DNA from: Xanthomonas euroxanthea
Lineage (GTDB): Bacteria; Pseudomonadota; Gammaproteobacteria; Xanthomonadales; Xanthomonadaceae
Direction: 5' to 3'
Length of the DNA: 64,000 nt
Assembly: GCF_900476395.1 (NCBI RefSeq)
Contig: NZ_UIHB01000005.1
Span: 186,001-250,000, forward strand
Shown here: positions 1 through 8,610 of the stretch, piece by piece
How positions within the stretch are numbered: position 1 is the stretch's first letter
Layout: every line of letters starts with the position of its first letter
Notes under the pieces: model-generated
Told to the model about the DNA's origin: nothing
The model's database searches: none
The model's input: only the letters and a program-made list of their open reading frames with translations
Made by a program: the position numbers and the translations under genes

Positions 1-561
1 CTGCGTCTGGCCGACGAAGCGTGGCAGCGCCCCCTTGCGCGCAGCGGCGATCACGCGCGGGAACAGCACCGTGTCTCCCGGGCCGAACACCGCACGCGGG
101 CGCAGCACGCAGGTGTCGCCCGGATAGTGCTCCAGCAACATTTCGCCAAGGTACTTGGTCTGCGCATAGGTGTTGACGAACGCCGGCCCGATCGGGCTGT
201 CCTCGCTCAGGTCGTATTGATGCGCCTCACGATAGAACACCGAACTGGACGACACATACAGCAGACGCGGGCAGCCGTGACGCTTGCAGAAGTCGATGAC
301 ATTGGCGGTGGCCTGGACGTTGTGCTGCTGGAATTGCGCACGCGTGCCCCACGGCGAGGCCAAGGCCGCGGCGTGGATCACCACATCCGGCTGCCACTGC
401 AGCGCGAACGGCTGGCTCAGGTCGATGCGATGGTAGTTGGGCAGATCACTGGCACGACGACCGATGCCGTGGATCTCCACACCCGGCTGCCCCTGAAAAC
501 GTCGCAGGAAGGAACCACCGACAAAGCCGGATGCGCCGGTCACGAGAATACGCAGGCTCAT
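1..561 (-). CDS. NAD(P)-dependent extended SDR / 3-beta-HSD-like epimerase-reductase (partial)
   Basis: The gene starts with ATG at 561 and runs off the left window edge with 187 codons open, so its C-terminus is missing. The N-terminus has the Rossmann motif LVTGASGFVGG (about residues 6-16), then VVIHAAA, a serine-rich YVSSSSVF strand and YAQTK, which supplies the catalytic Tyr-x-x-x-Lys. The segment VLRPRAVFGPGDT is typical of the extended SDR / 3-beta-hydroxysteroid dehydrogenase group. Its start overlaps the stop of the upstream gene gumP by four bases (ATGA), so the two are very likely co-translated. The substrate is unknown. A role with the ketosynthase-like GumO and hydrolase GumP is inferred from position only. 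Confidence 0.88.
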   Translation of the reverse strand, partial: MSLRILVTGASGFVGGSFLRRFQGQPGVEIHGIGRRASDLPNYHRIDLSQPFALQWQPDVVIHAAALASPWGTRAQFQQHNVQATANVIDFCKRHGCPRLLYVSSSSVFYREAHQYDLSEDSPIGPAFVNTYAQTKYLGEMLLEHYPGDTCVLRPRAVFGPGDTVLFPRVIAAARKGALPRFVGQTQ

Positions 562-1430
562 CGCCACTCCGGTTGATAACGGTCAAGACTGGGTTGGCAA
601 TGCGAAGGCAGGATGGCCAACTCGGGATGGGCAAGCGACAGCGCATGCAATTGCTGCACGGTGCGCCGGAACGCGTGCCAATCGTGCATCAACAAACGCG
701 TGGGCCAGGCGGGCCACTGCAGCGTCGCCCAGGTTGCCGACGACCACACCGCATCGGCGCACAGCAACACCTCGCGGTCGTGCTGGTCGCGCAACCACAG
801 GCCCATCTGCCCGGGTACGTGCCCGGGCAAGGGCACCGCCAGCACGCTGCCGTCGTCGAACAGATCGTAGGCCGCGCCCAGGCCCTGCCAGGCGCCGGTC
901 AGCGCGCGCACCGGTGCCTGCTCGGCAAACCGCAGGCGCCGATCGAAATCTTCGGGGAGCAACTGCGGCAACAAGGCACGCCGCAGGCCGCCGACGCGTG
1001 AACAGGCACGCAGCTGCTGATAGTCGGCACGCAGGCAGATGAAACGGGCGTTCGGCAGATCGCGCAGGCCGCCGACATGGTCGGCATGGAAGTGCGAGAT
1101 CAGGCACCAGGCGATCTCCTCCAGCTGCACGCCGCGGCGTGCCAGTTGAGCGCCCAGCGTTTCGTGCGCGGGCAGGCGCACCGGCGTGGTCCAGCGATAC
1201 AGACGCTCGGGCCAGGGATCGGTTGCGCGGAAGAAATGCGCGGCATACCCGGTGTCGTACAACAGCGCACCCCGTTGCGGATGCCGGATCAGCACGCTCA
1301 ACGCGGGGAATTCCACCGCATGCCAGTGACCATCCGCACGCACCATGCGCTCGCAGTGGCGGCAATGGCCGATACGCAGCAACTCGAGCGACACGCGCGG
1401 CGGCATCAGCGCGCGACCTGGTCGGAGCAT
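558..1430 (-). CDS. gumP: Metallo-beta-lactamase-fold hydrolase GumP
   Basis: About 290 residues. The zinc-binding signature SHFHADH (HxHxDH) is present, followed by a downstream His in PLPGHVPGQ, an Asp in LLCADAVW and a His in LPSHCQP, so the expected metal ligands of an MBL-fold hydrolase are there. The family includes lactonases, thioesterases and glyoxalase II. The substrate is not predictable here. The start at 1430 is chosen because a weak purine-rich stretch precedes it; ATG at 1406 is an alternative. It lies 11 bases after gumO and overlaps the next reductase gene, forming a trio at the distal end of the gum locus. The gumP name is given by synteny with Xanthomonas gum loci. Confidence 0.85.
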   Translation of the reverse strand: MLRPGRALMPPRVSLELLRIGHCRHCERMVRADGHWHAVEFPALSVLIRHPQRGALLYDTGYAAHFFRATDPWPERLYRWTTPVRLPAHETLGAQLARRGVQLEEIAWCLISHFHADHVGGLRDLPNARFICLRADYQQLRACSRVGGLRRALLPQLLPEDFDRRLRFAEQAPVRALTGAWQGLGAAYDLFDDGSVLAVPLPGHVPGQMGLWLRDQHDREVLLCADAVWSSATWATLQWPAWPTRLLMHDWHAFRRTVQQLHALSLAHPELAILPSHCQPSLDRYQPEWR

Positions 1431-1441
1431 GCGCACATGCC

Positions 1442-2473
1442 CTAGTACCGCAACACCATGCCGCCGATCGCCAGCCCGGCACCGGTGCCGAGCAGCGCGA
1501 ACAGATCGCCGCGCTGCAGGCGTTGCTCGACCCGGGCGTGATGCAAGGCATGCGGCAGCGATGCGGCGACCTGGTTGCCGGTGTCCTGCAGGATGCGAAC
1601 CACCTGATCGGGGCGCAGCCCCAGCGCCTGCACCACATGCTCCAGGCCGCCGCCGGAGGCCTGGTGCGGCACCAGGCAGCGCAACGCTGCCGTGGTGGTG
1701 CCGGCCTCGCGCAGCAGCTGTTCCCAGAATGCAGGCAGCTGGCGTGCAGCGAACCGGTAGGCGCCACGCCCATCCATGCTGAAGCTGCGCAAGGCATCGG
1801 GCGCCTGCTCTTCGCCACGCGGATAGCGCGTGCCGCCGCCGCGGATGCGGCACAGCTCCGCGCCATCGCCGTAGCTGGCCAGGCGGCTGGACAGCAGTGC
1901 CGAGCCATCATCGGCGGCGCTGCGCGTCACGACCACCGCAGCCGCCCCATCGCCGAACAAGCCGGCCGTGGCCGGCGTCGACGCATCCAGCCCACCCGAT
2001 GCCACCTCGCTGGAGACGATCAACACGCGCCGGTAGCGCCCGAGCGCCAACGCATTGGCGGCCATGTCCAGCGCCACCAGAAAGCTCAGGCAGGTCGCGT
2101 TGACGTCGAAGGCAGGAATGCCCGAATCGCCCAGCCCGAGCGCGCGCTGGATCAACACCGCCTGGCAGGGAATCGGCTGCTCCATGACGCTGCAGGCCGA
2201 GATCAGGCAATCGATCTGATCGGCGTCGATGCCCGCGCTTGCCAGCGCCTGGGCCGCCGCCGCCGCACCCATCGACGAGGCCGTCTCGCCCTCGCCCACG
2301 TAATGGCGCCTGGCCACCCCCGAGCGCGCGAAGGTGGTGCCCGCCGGCAGCTGCCAGCGTTGATCCAGCTGTTGCGAGGTCACCTCCGTCGCGGGGACAT
2401 GGCGCCCGGTGCCCAGGATGCGCAGCGGCAATGCGTTCAACACAGAGGTCTCGTTGGACAAGGCGCGCAGCAT
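1442..2473 (-). CDS. gumO: 3-oxoacyl-ACP synthase III-like protein GumO
   Basis: 343 residues with the beta-ketoacyl-ACP synthase III (FabH) fold. The catalytic triad can be seen: Cys in NATCLSF, His in VPHQASGGG and Asn in TGNQVAAS, in the order expected for FabH. FabH-like enzymes condense acyl-CoA with malonyl-ACP or carry out related acyl transfers. This one is not in a fatty acid synthesis cluster but follows gumN by 135 bases and precedes gumP by 11. It is not needed for the known xanthan pathway. A secondary-metabolite or acyl-modifying role is possible but unproven. Confidence 0.88.
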   Translation of the reverse strand: MLRALSNETSVLNALPLRILGTGRHVPATEVTSQQLDQRWQLPAGTTFARSGVARRHYVGEGETASSMGAAAAAQALASAGIDADQIDCLISACSVMEQPIPCQAVLIQRALGLGDSGIPAFDVNATCLSFLVALDMAANALALGRYRRVLIVSSEVASGGLDASTPATAGLFGDGAAAVVVTRSAADDGSALLSSRLASYGDGAELCRIRGGGTRYPRGEEQAPDALRSFSMDGRGAYRFAARQLPAFWEQLLREAGTTTAALRCLVPHQASGGGLEHVVQALGLRPDQVVRILQDTGNQVAASLPHALHHARVEQRLQRGDLFALLGTGAGLAIGGMVLRY

Positions 2474-2608
2474 ACCGTGGCGGACGCGGGCCGAGCCGAT
2501 CGATTGCCGGATCGCGCAGTGCGCAGCGCCTGCCGGCGAGGACGGCGAGCGCTCAGCCGCTCACCACCTCGTTCCAGCCGACGATCGCCACGCATGCGTG
2601 CCCCCGTT

Positions 2609-3628
2609 TCAGGGCGCTTCCACCGCGTACCCCAGCGCCTGCAAGCGCGCCAGATAGCCATCGGCCGCGGTCAGCCGGCTGATCGGCAGCACGGCGAAGG
2701 TGCTGCGATTGCGTTGCAGCGCGGTGGTGGCGATGCCCAGCCAGTGCTCGCGCATGCGCCGTTCCAGATCGTCGATCCCGCGCTTCCTGGCGGCGCCGGA
2801 ACTGGCCATGGCACTCATGCAGGCCGCTTGCGGATCTTCGCGTGGCAATTGGCGCAGTGCCTCGATATCGCCCACCGACCAGGCGTTGGCGCGCTCGACC
2901 ATCGTGGGCAGGTCGCGCTCGATGGTGACCAGGATGCTGCGAAAGCACGCGGTGTCGTCCATGCCGCCGGCGCGGAACTCCTTGATGGCCTGGCGTGGGT
3001 CGGCGATCTTGTAATCCAGCGCGGTGGGGGTCGGCTTGATCCCGGCGCGCTTGGCGGCACGCTCCACCACCGACCAGATCACCGGCGAGCGCGCCAGGCC
3101 GGAACGCTTGATCGCCGCCTGATACAACTCCCCGGCGGCAAGCATCGGGCGCTTGCGCTCCACCCCGCGATCGCTGCCGAGATAACGCGCCTTGGCAACC
3201 GACCAGCGTGCATACAGCTCGGCCGGCAGCAGCTCACGCAGCTCGCGGCCGTCTTCGTTCTTCATCGCCTTCATCGCCGAGGGCAGCAGGGTCAGTTTGC
3301 CGAAGAATCCCATATCCGCATCGATCTGGACGGTCGGTGCCATCAGCACCTGCTGCGACTGGGCGATGATCGTTTCCACCTCGGTGGACTGCCACTGCAG
3401 CCGCTTCGGCAGCGGCGAGACGGTGCCCAGGATCCACAGCACATGATCGCCCTTGCTGACCTTCCACAAGCCCGGGCCGGGCTGCACGCCGCGCACCACC
3501 ATCGCCTCCAGCTCGACCACGGCCAGCGGCGATGGCGCGGCTGGCTGCGGCGTCGTGCCAGCGCTGGCCGTCGCCAGCAACGACACCAGCATCGCTCCCA
3601 CGCCGCATACCGCCCGCTGGCCTCGCAT
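2609..3628 (-). CDS. gumN: TraB/GumN family protein GumN
   Basis: 339 residues from the ATG at 3628. That start gives a good signal peptide (MRGQRAVCGVGAMLVSLLATASA), whereas starting 11 codons earlier would bury it. The mature part begins with LWKVSKGDHVLWILGTVSPLPK, the typical opening of TraB/GumN proteins, where GTxH is usual; here His is replaced (GTVS), so a conserved putative active-site residue of the family appears missing. The protein is probably periplasmic. No role in xanthan assembly is established for GumN. It is separated from gumM by the cupin gene. Confidence 0.88.
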   Translation of the reverse strand: MRGQRAVCGVGAMLVSLLATASAGTTPQPAAPSPLAVVELEAMVVRGVQPGPGLWKVSKGDHVLWILGTVSPLPKRLQWQSTEVETIIAQSQQVLMAPTVQIDADMGFFGKLTLLPSAMKAMKNEDGRELRELLPAELYARWSVAKARYLGSDRGVERKRPMLAAGELYQAAIKRSGLARSPVIWSVVERAAKRAGIKPTPTALDYKIADPRQAIKEFRAGGMDDTACFRSILVTIERDLPTMVERANAWSVGDIEALRQLPREDPQAACMSAMASSGAARKRGIDDLERRMREHWLGIATTALQRNRSTFAVLPISRLTAADGYLARLQALGYAVEAP

Positions 3629-3720
3629 CACGTCTCGCCCCCCTATGTGAGACGCGGACACTACGCCAAGCCGGCCCTGGCCGCGTTAGGGAAACGTTCG
3701 ACACCGCCGTCGTCGCTGGC

Positions 3721-4182
3721 TCAGCGTGGCTCCAGGCTGGCCAGGTGCGCAGCCAGCGGCGAGGCGCCATCGAGCAGTGCGAAGCCCTCCCAGACGAACC
3801 CCGGCGAGACCGTGCAGCCCACCAGGGTGAACTCGCCAAGCGACCGCGCCGCCTGCCAGCACCCCGCCGGCACCACGTGCATCGGCTCGCCGCGCCCGGC
3901 GGCATCCAGGATCAGGCGTTGCAGCTGTCCGCTGGCCTCGTCGTAGATCGACAGCTCCAGCGCATCGCCCTGCTGCCAATGCCAGCTTTCTTCCGCATCC
4001 ACGCGATGCCAGGCGCTGGATTCGCCGGCAGCGAGCAGGAAGCGAATGGCGGTCAGCGCCGGGCGCGGCTGGCCGCCATCGGTCACCTGGCGCGCGGACG
4101 CATACACCCGACGGAAATGCCCGCCCTCCGGATGCGGGGCGAGTTCGAGCGAACGGATCAGGGTGGCGGCGGTCGGATGCAT
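3721..4182 (-). CDS. Cupin (DUF985 family) protein
   Basis: 153 residues and a single cupin barrel of the DUF985 type. Visible hallmarks are HPEGGHFRRVY near the start, SAWHRVDAEESWHWQQGD (metal-site His and Glu residues) and TLVGCTVSPGFVWEGFAL near the end. DUF985 cupins are uncharacterised small metal-binding proteins and may act on sugars or other small molecules. The gene sits between gumM (36-base gap) and gumN on the same strand, so it may be transcribed with them. It is not one of the classical named gum genes. The start at 4182 is the only good ATG before the conserved MHPTAATLI region. Confidence 0.85.
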   Translation of the reverse strand: MHPTAATLIRSLELAPHPEGGHFRRVYASARQVTDGGQPRPALTAIRFLLAAGESSAWHRVDAEESWHWQQGDALELSIYDEASGQLQRLILDAAGRGEPMHVVPAGCWQAARSLGEFTLVGCTVSPGFVWEGFALLDGASPLAAHLASLEPR

Positions 4183-4217
4183 GCGTACATGCTAAGCCAG
4201 CCAACGCCGCACGTGCA

Positions 4218-5009
4218 TCACGGCAGATGCTTGCCCGCACGCAGGCAGGTGCGGAAGAACACCAACAGGTCCCAGCTGTAGCGTTTGAGCAGACGACGCG
4301 GCTCGTTGAGCAGCCGGTACATCCATTCCATATGCAGGCGCCGCACCCAATCCGGCGCGCGCTTGGCGGTGCCGGACAGGAAATCCAGCAACGCACCGAC
4401 ACCGAAGACCAGCGGCACGTTCAAGGCCTGGCCATGATCCAGGATCCAGCGCTCCTGCAGCGGGTTACCGAAGGCCACCAGCAGCACATCGGCACCCGAA
4501 CGATTGATGCGCTCGGCCAGGCCCTCGCCAGCGGCGGCAAATTCGCCGTAGCCGTCGCACATGCCCACCACCTGCTGGCCCAGGGTGCCGGTCAAGGTCG
4601 CGGCAGCGGTCTTGCCCACGCCCGGGCGACCGCCGAGCAGGAAGAACTTGAGCGGCTGCGCCGCTTCGCGACACAGATACGGAATCAGGTCGGTGCCATT
4701 GAGGTTGCCGGCAAAGCGGCGGCCGTGGATCAGGCGGGCCGCCAGATCCATGCCGATGCCGTCATTGACGATGCGCACGCTGGGCTCGCGCATGCGCAGC
4801 CGCAGTGCCTGGCACTGCACGATGAAATTGGTGTTGGCAAAAAACACCCGGCGTGGTTGCCGGGCGGCCAATGCGTGAAACAACTCCAGTGCAAACGCTT
4901 CCTGCGTGGTGGAGAGCACCGGAAACCCGCCAAGCGGAATCACCACGCCTTGCGTGGTGGCGCTGGCGGTTGCTGTCGTCTCCGTATCCACGTGCCGGCC
5001 CTGCATCAT
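4218..5009 (-). CDS. gumM: GumM, beta-1,4-glucosyltransferase (GT26, WecG/TagA family)
   Basis: 263 residues. It transfers the second glucose from UDP-glucose onto Glc-PP-undecaprenol, making the cellobiose backbone unit of xanthan. The WecG/TagA/CpsF family signature is clear: FFANTNFIVQCQALR, the acidic-site region IVNDGIGMDLAARL, FFLLGGRPGVG, and VLLVAFGNPLQERWI followed by GVGALLDFLSGTAKRAPDWVRR. The basic C-terminal tail (RRLLKRYSWD) fits membrane association. The start is one of two adjacent ATGs (5009 or 5006), four bases after the gumL stop, so translation is probably coupled. Confidence 0.95.
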   Translation of the reverse strand: MMQGRHVDTETTATASATTQGVVIPLGGFPVLSTTQEAFALELFHALAARQPRRVFFANTNFIVQCQALRLRMREPSVRIVNDGIGMDLAARLIHGRRFAGNLNGTDLIPYLCREAAQPLKFFLLGGRPGVGKTAAATLTGTLGQQVVGMCDGYGEFAAAGEGLAERINRSGADVLLVAFGNPLQERWILDHGQALNVPLVFGVGALLDFLSGTAKRAPDWVRRLHMEWMYRLLNEPRRLLKRYSWDLLVFFRTCLRAGKHLP

Positions 5010-5013
5010 CGAA

Positions 5014-5808
5014 TCACCAAAGGTCGTAAGGAAACGCGGCCAGCAGCCCGGCCTGCAGTTTTTCCAGGTCGAAGTCGCCGTTGCCACCGAGCTGCAGGCA
5101 TTCTTCCACGCTGTTGCCGGAGTGCCACTGCATGCGTCCGGTGCCGTTGTAGTAGTCGTCGTACTTGAAACGATCCTCGCCGTTGCCCCAGTCCAGGTAC
5201 ACCGCCGGAATCCCGTAGGCCTCGGCAAGAATCAACCCGTGCAGCGAACTGCTGATCACCAGCTCGGCACCCAGCAGCGCAGTCATGAACGTCGCGGGCT
5301 TGACGTTGGGAAACACCAGATGATCGGCGTACGCGCTGTACTTCTCGACCGGCTCGTTGAAATGCGGAACGATGGCGAAGGGGCGCTTGTTCGCCGTTCC
5401 CAGCGCATCGGCGGGGAAGAACATCGGCGTCAGCAGACCGGGATCGCCATACACCTCCGGCACCGCGATCCCGCGATCGAGCAGGAACTGCCGCGTCTTC
5501 GGGCCACGCACTGCACGCACATCCAGCGTGCTGAAGGTATTGCGCTCGGCGGGAATCTTGCCGTTGATGCCGCTGCCCCAGACGGTGTCGCCGTCCTTGG
5601 CAAAATGCAGCACCGAACCGATGGCGATCAGTTTCTTGCTGAGATCGCGCTTCTCGATCAGCGTCTTGTCCTGCAGGGAGAGCACACAGGACACAATCAC
5701 CTTGGACAGATGATCGCCCATGTTGACGCCGGCATTCTTCGGCTGCCACCAGAACAAGGCACGGCGTTCCGCATGTTCGATCCATTTCTGCAGCAAAGCA
5801 TTGGCCAT
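5014..5808 (-). CDS. gumL: GumL, ketal pyruvate transferase
   Basis: 264 residues of the polysaccharide pyruvyl transferase family. It moves pyruvate from phosphoenolpyruvate to the terminal mannose of the lipid-linked xanthan repeat. Features typical of the family are the N-terminal WWQPKNAGVNMGDHLSK, the central VYGDPGLL and VISSSLHGLILAEAYGIPAVYL near the end. A strong ribosome binding site (AAGGAG) lies ten bases before the ATG. It follows gumK by 36 bases and leads directly into gumM. Confidence 0.95.
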   Translation of the reverse strand: MANALLQKWIEHAERRALFWWQPKNAGVNMGDHLSKVIVSCVLSLQDKTLIEKRDLSKKLIAIGSVLHFAKDGDTVWGSGINGKIPAERNTFSTLDVRAVRGPKTRQFLLDRGIAVPEVYGDPGLLTPMFFPADALGTANKRPFAIVPHFNEPVEKYSAYADHLVFPNVKPATFMTALLGAELVISSSLHGLILAEAYGIPAVYLDWGNGEDRFKYDDYYNGTGRMQWHSGNSVEECLQLGGNGDFDLEKLQAGLLAAFPYDLW

Positions 5809-5844
5809 AACGAGCAGTCTCCTTCTAAAGTTGGGTGCGCCGCA

Positions 5845-7044
5845 TCAGTGCGAGAGCGCGGCCTCGGAAGAAGCACGCACAGCTGCACCATCTGGCTGCG
5901 GGTACAAACGGGTTTCCGGGTACGCACCGGGATTGAGTACGCGGTCGGTGGTGTCGGACCAATTCAGGCATTGGCGGTAACGCACGCGCGGTGCTTCCAG
6001 CGCGAGACTGATGGCCGCAATGACCGACTCAGCATTGCCGGGAGTGTAGCCGAAACGCGATTGATACGGCCCCACGACGGCATTCGGACACACCGCAGGC
6101 AGGCCGAAGAAATCGTATTGCAACAGCTTCATCGAACTATCGGCCAGATACACCGGCACCTGCTCGGACGCGTAAGGTGCGATCCCGAAACGGGCGTGCT
6201 TGATGTAGCCGATGGTCTCGGCGTGCTTCATCTCGCCATAGACCACCACGTTGTCGCCGTAACCGGGGTGCCGGCCCATGCCCGAGCCGATCACATGGAA
6301 CGTGACCTGCGGGAACGCCTTGCTGGCCACCACGAAGAACTCCGGATCGAACAACATCGAGCCCACCGCGACTGCATGGATGCCCTCGCCATACGGCGAC
6401 GGATCGCCCAGCTGATCCAGGTTGTGGTCCACCCCGTGACCGACGTGGTACACGTTGTCGCGGCTTGCCACTTCCTCCGCCATTGCCGGCGACACCAGTG
6501 CGATCACATCCAGCGTCGGTGCAACCCGGTCGAACTCGCGCTCGATATAGGACGCGACGTTGATCGTGCTCAGGCCATCGGAGGCGCGATAGACCAGCTT
6601 GGCTGCCGGATTGACGCGCTTGGCCAGCTCGATGAAGGCCACCGCGATACCGCTTTCGAACACGATCACGTCCGCCTCGCGCATCCAGTCCAGCAACTGG
6701 CGCGGCGGGTGCGCGGCATACCACCGGAACATCGCATCCTCGACAGCGCGCAGCCAGGCGCGGCGCGTGTTGAACGGATGCACCGTCGTGCGCCACAGAT
6801 AGCATTCCACGCCCTTGTGCGAGACCACGGTATTTGCGGTGTCGTCCAGCGGCAGCCGCATATCGCCCTTCATGCGCGACAGCCGGCTATAGCGCAGCGA
6901 GAAAAACCGCGTGGTACCGCGTAGCGCGAGCTGATCGGTGATGAAATGGATATTGGCGCGCCGTGGCGTGCGGTAATCGTGGGCGGACAAGACCAGATAG
7001 CAAGGCCGGCGAATGCCGGAAGCGGCGGCGGGTGTATCGCTCAT
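5845..7044 (-). CDS. gumK: GumK, beta-1,2-glucuronosyltransferase (GT70)
   Basis: 399 residues. GumK transfers glucuronic acid from UDP-GlcA to the alpha-mannose of the Man-Glc-Glc lipid intermediate and acts as a peripheral inner membrane enzyme of the GT-B fold. The sequence has the expected N-terminal acceptor domain ([18 protein letters not shown]) and a C-terminal donor domain with [37 protein letters not shown]. The length matches the known family member. The ATG at 7044 gives the full N-terminus. It follows gumJ by 64 bases. Confidence 0.95.
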   Translation of the reverse strand: MSDTPAAASGIRRPCYLVLSAHDYRTPRRANIHFITDQLALRGTTRFFSLRYSRLSRMKGDMRLPLDDTANTVVSHKGVECYLWRTTVHPFNTRRAWLRAVEDAMFRWYAAHPPRQLLDWMREADVIVFESGIAVAFIELAKRVNPAAKLVYRASDGLSTINVASYIEREFDRVAPTLDVIALVSPAMAEEVASRDNVYHVGHGVDHNLDQLGDPSPYGEGIHAVAVGSMLFDPEFFVVASKAFPQVTFHVIGSGMGRHPGYGDNVVVYGEMKHAETIGYIKHARFGIAPYASEQVPVYLADSSMKLLQYDFFGLPAVCPNAVVGPYQSRFGYTPGNAESVIAAISLALEAPRVRYRQCLNWSDTTDRVLNPGAYPETRLYPQPDGAAVRASSEAALSH

Positions 7045-7108
7045 GGGCCGTGTCCTATGAATGAGTGGGGGAAAGCATGCACGAACGCAGGCGAAGGCAA
7101 CGTCGATC

Positions 7109-8593
7109 TCATTGGCGTGCCTTGGCCTGCTTCAGCAACTTGCGGATATTGAGGATGGCAACCACGTCGCGACGGAACGCCGGCCAGATCGCCAACGCCA
7201 GCAGGCAGACCGCCGCCATCGTGGCCGCACCGACGGCCAATTGCTGCCATAGCGGGCCACCGACGGTGATGGAGGCGTAATACGCGCATCCCCCTGCCAC
7301 GCCATACGCAGTCATCGCGCGCACCGCATTGGTGAACAGCGCGCCCACCGGCGCGTCGGAGATCTTGCCGACCCAGACCAGCGACAACGGCCAGGTCACC
7401 AGCAGACCGAACGAATAGCCGATTGCCACGCCCATCGCGCCCCAGCGCGAGCCGACGAAGATGCAGCCGATCAGCACGATGCGGCTCGCCAGCGAGAACA
7501 GCAACTGCGCACGCATCAGGCCCCTGGCAAGGAACACCCAGTAGGTTGCATAGGACGCCGTCTGGAAGATACCGCCCAGCGTCAGCACCTGGAACAGGGG
7601 CACGGCCTCACGCCACTGCTCGCCGAGCACCAGCACGATCAGCGGCATGGCCAGCGCACAGGCGAAGGCGAACAGCGCCACGATCAGATGCACCATCACC
7701 GTCTGCCCGCGCAGCAGGAAGGCGCTGAAGCGTTCGCGGTCGTCCTGCAGCTGCGACAGCACCGGCAACGCCACGCTGGTGGCAGGCGCGTTGATCTGGT
7801 TCAGCGGCATCATCAGCAACTGGAACGCGCGGTTGTACAGGCCCAGTGCGTCCGGGCCGGTACGCCAACCGATGATGACCTGGCCGACGTTGCGGCTGGC
7901 ATAGCCCAGCAGCTGTGCGGCCATCAGGTTCCAGCCGAAGCTCATGAAGTCACGCATCGGCGCCGAGCGCTGATAGCCGCCCGGCAACCAGCGCGCGCAG
8001 CTGGCGGCGATGACCAGATTGACCACCGCCTGCACCACCTGCTGCACCACCAGCGCCCAGTATCCCCACCCCAGCAAGGCAGCAGCGACGGCCGCACCCA
8101 GGCCCAGCACCTGCGACCCCACATCGCTGAGCGCAACCTGGCCAAACCGCAATCCGCGGCTCAAATGCGCGCGGTACTGCGTGGTCATGCCATTGATCAG
8201 GAAGGTCACCGCCAGCGCCTGGGAAATCGTCACCAGCGCCGGTTCTTTGTAGAAGTTGGCAATCACATGGGCGGAGGCGTACACCACCACCGACAGCGAC
8301 AAGCCAATGCCGCTGTTGATCCAGAACAGGTTGTCGCGTTGCTCGCGGCTGACATGCTTGGCCTGCACGGCAGCGGCAGACAGGCCGAAATCGCGCAGGA
8401 TCTCGGCCGCACCGACAATGGCGGTGACCATCGCCATCAGGCCGTAGTCGTAAGGCGTCAGCAGACGCGCCAGCAGGATGATGCCGCCGAACTGCACGAC
8501 CATCTTGGCCGACTGGCCGATCATGGTCACCGCTGCGCCACCGGCAGCGCGCGAACCGAGGCTGCGCTGTGGCGGCGGCGTGGGGGGATTCAT
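7109..8593 (-). CDS. gumJ: GumJ, Wzx-type flippase of lipid-linked repeat units
   Basis: 494 residues of the MVF/polysaccharide-transport superfamily, with about 12-14 predicted membrane helices. It starts [38 protein letters not shown], the typical opening of Wzx/RfbX flippases. It is expected to move the completed pentasaccharide-PP-undecaprenol across the inner membrane. The ATG at 8593 is chosen because the family homology begins a few residues later; an upstream extension would be in a shadow frame inside gumI. The gap to the gumI stop is 17 bases. Confidence 0.94.
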   Translation of the reverse strand: MNPPTPPPQRSLGSRAAGGAAVTMIGQSAKMVVQFGGIILLARLLTPYDYGLMAMVTAIVGAAEILRDFGLSAAAVQAKHVSREQRDNLFWINSGIGLSLSVVVYASAHVIANFYKEPALVTISQALAVTFLINGMTTQYRAHLSRGLRFGQVALSDVGSQVLGLGAAVAAALLGWGYWALVVQQVVQAVVNLVIAASCARWLPGGYQRSAPMRDFMSFGWNLMAAQLLGYASRNVGQVIIGWRTGPDALGLYNRAFQLLMMPLNQINAPATSVALPVLSQLQDDRERFSAFLLRGQTVMVHLIVALFAFACALAMPLIVLVLGEQWREAVPLFQVLTLGGIFQTASYATYWVFLARGLMRAQLLFSLASRIVLIGCIFVGSRWGAMGVAIGYSFGLLVTWPLSLVWVGKISDAPVGALFTNAVRAMTAYGVAGGCAYYASITVGGPLWQQLAVGAATMAAVCLLALAIWPAFRRDVVAILNIRKLLKQAKARQ

Positions 8594-8610
8594 CGTCGGG
8601 ATCTCTGCGG

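Noticed and set aside
1139..3946. Long open frame of 935 codons on the plus strand opposite gumN-gumP
   Set aside because: It is antisense to several well-supported genes, rich in Arg/His/Ala low-complexity sequence, has no domain, and is a usual shadow in GC-rich DNA.
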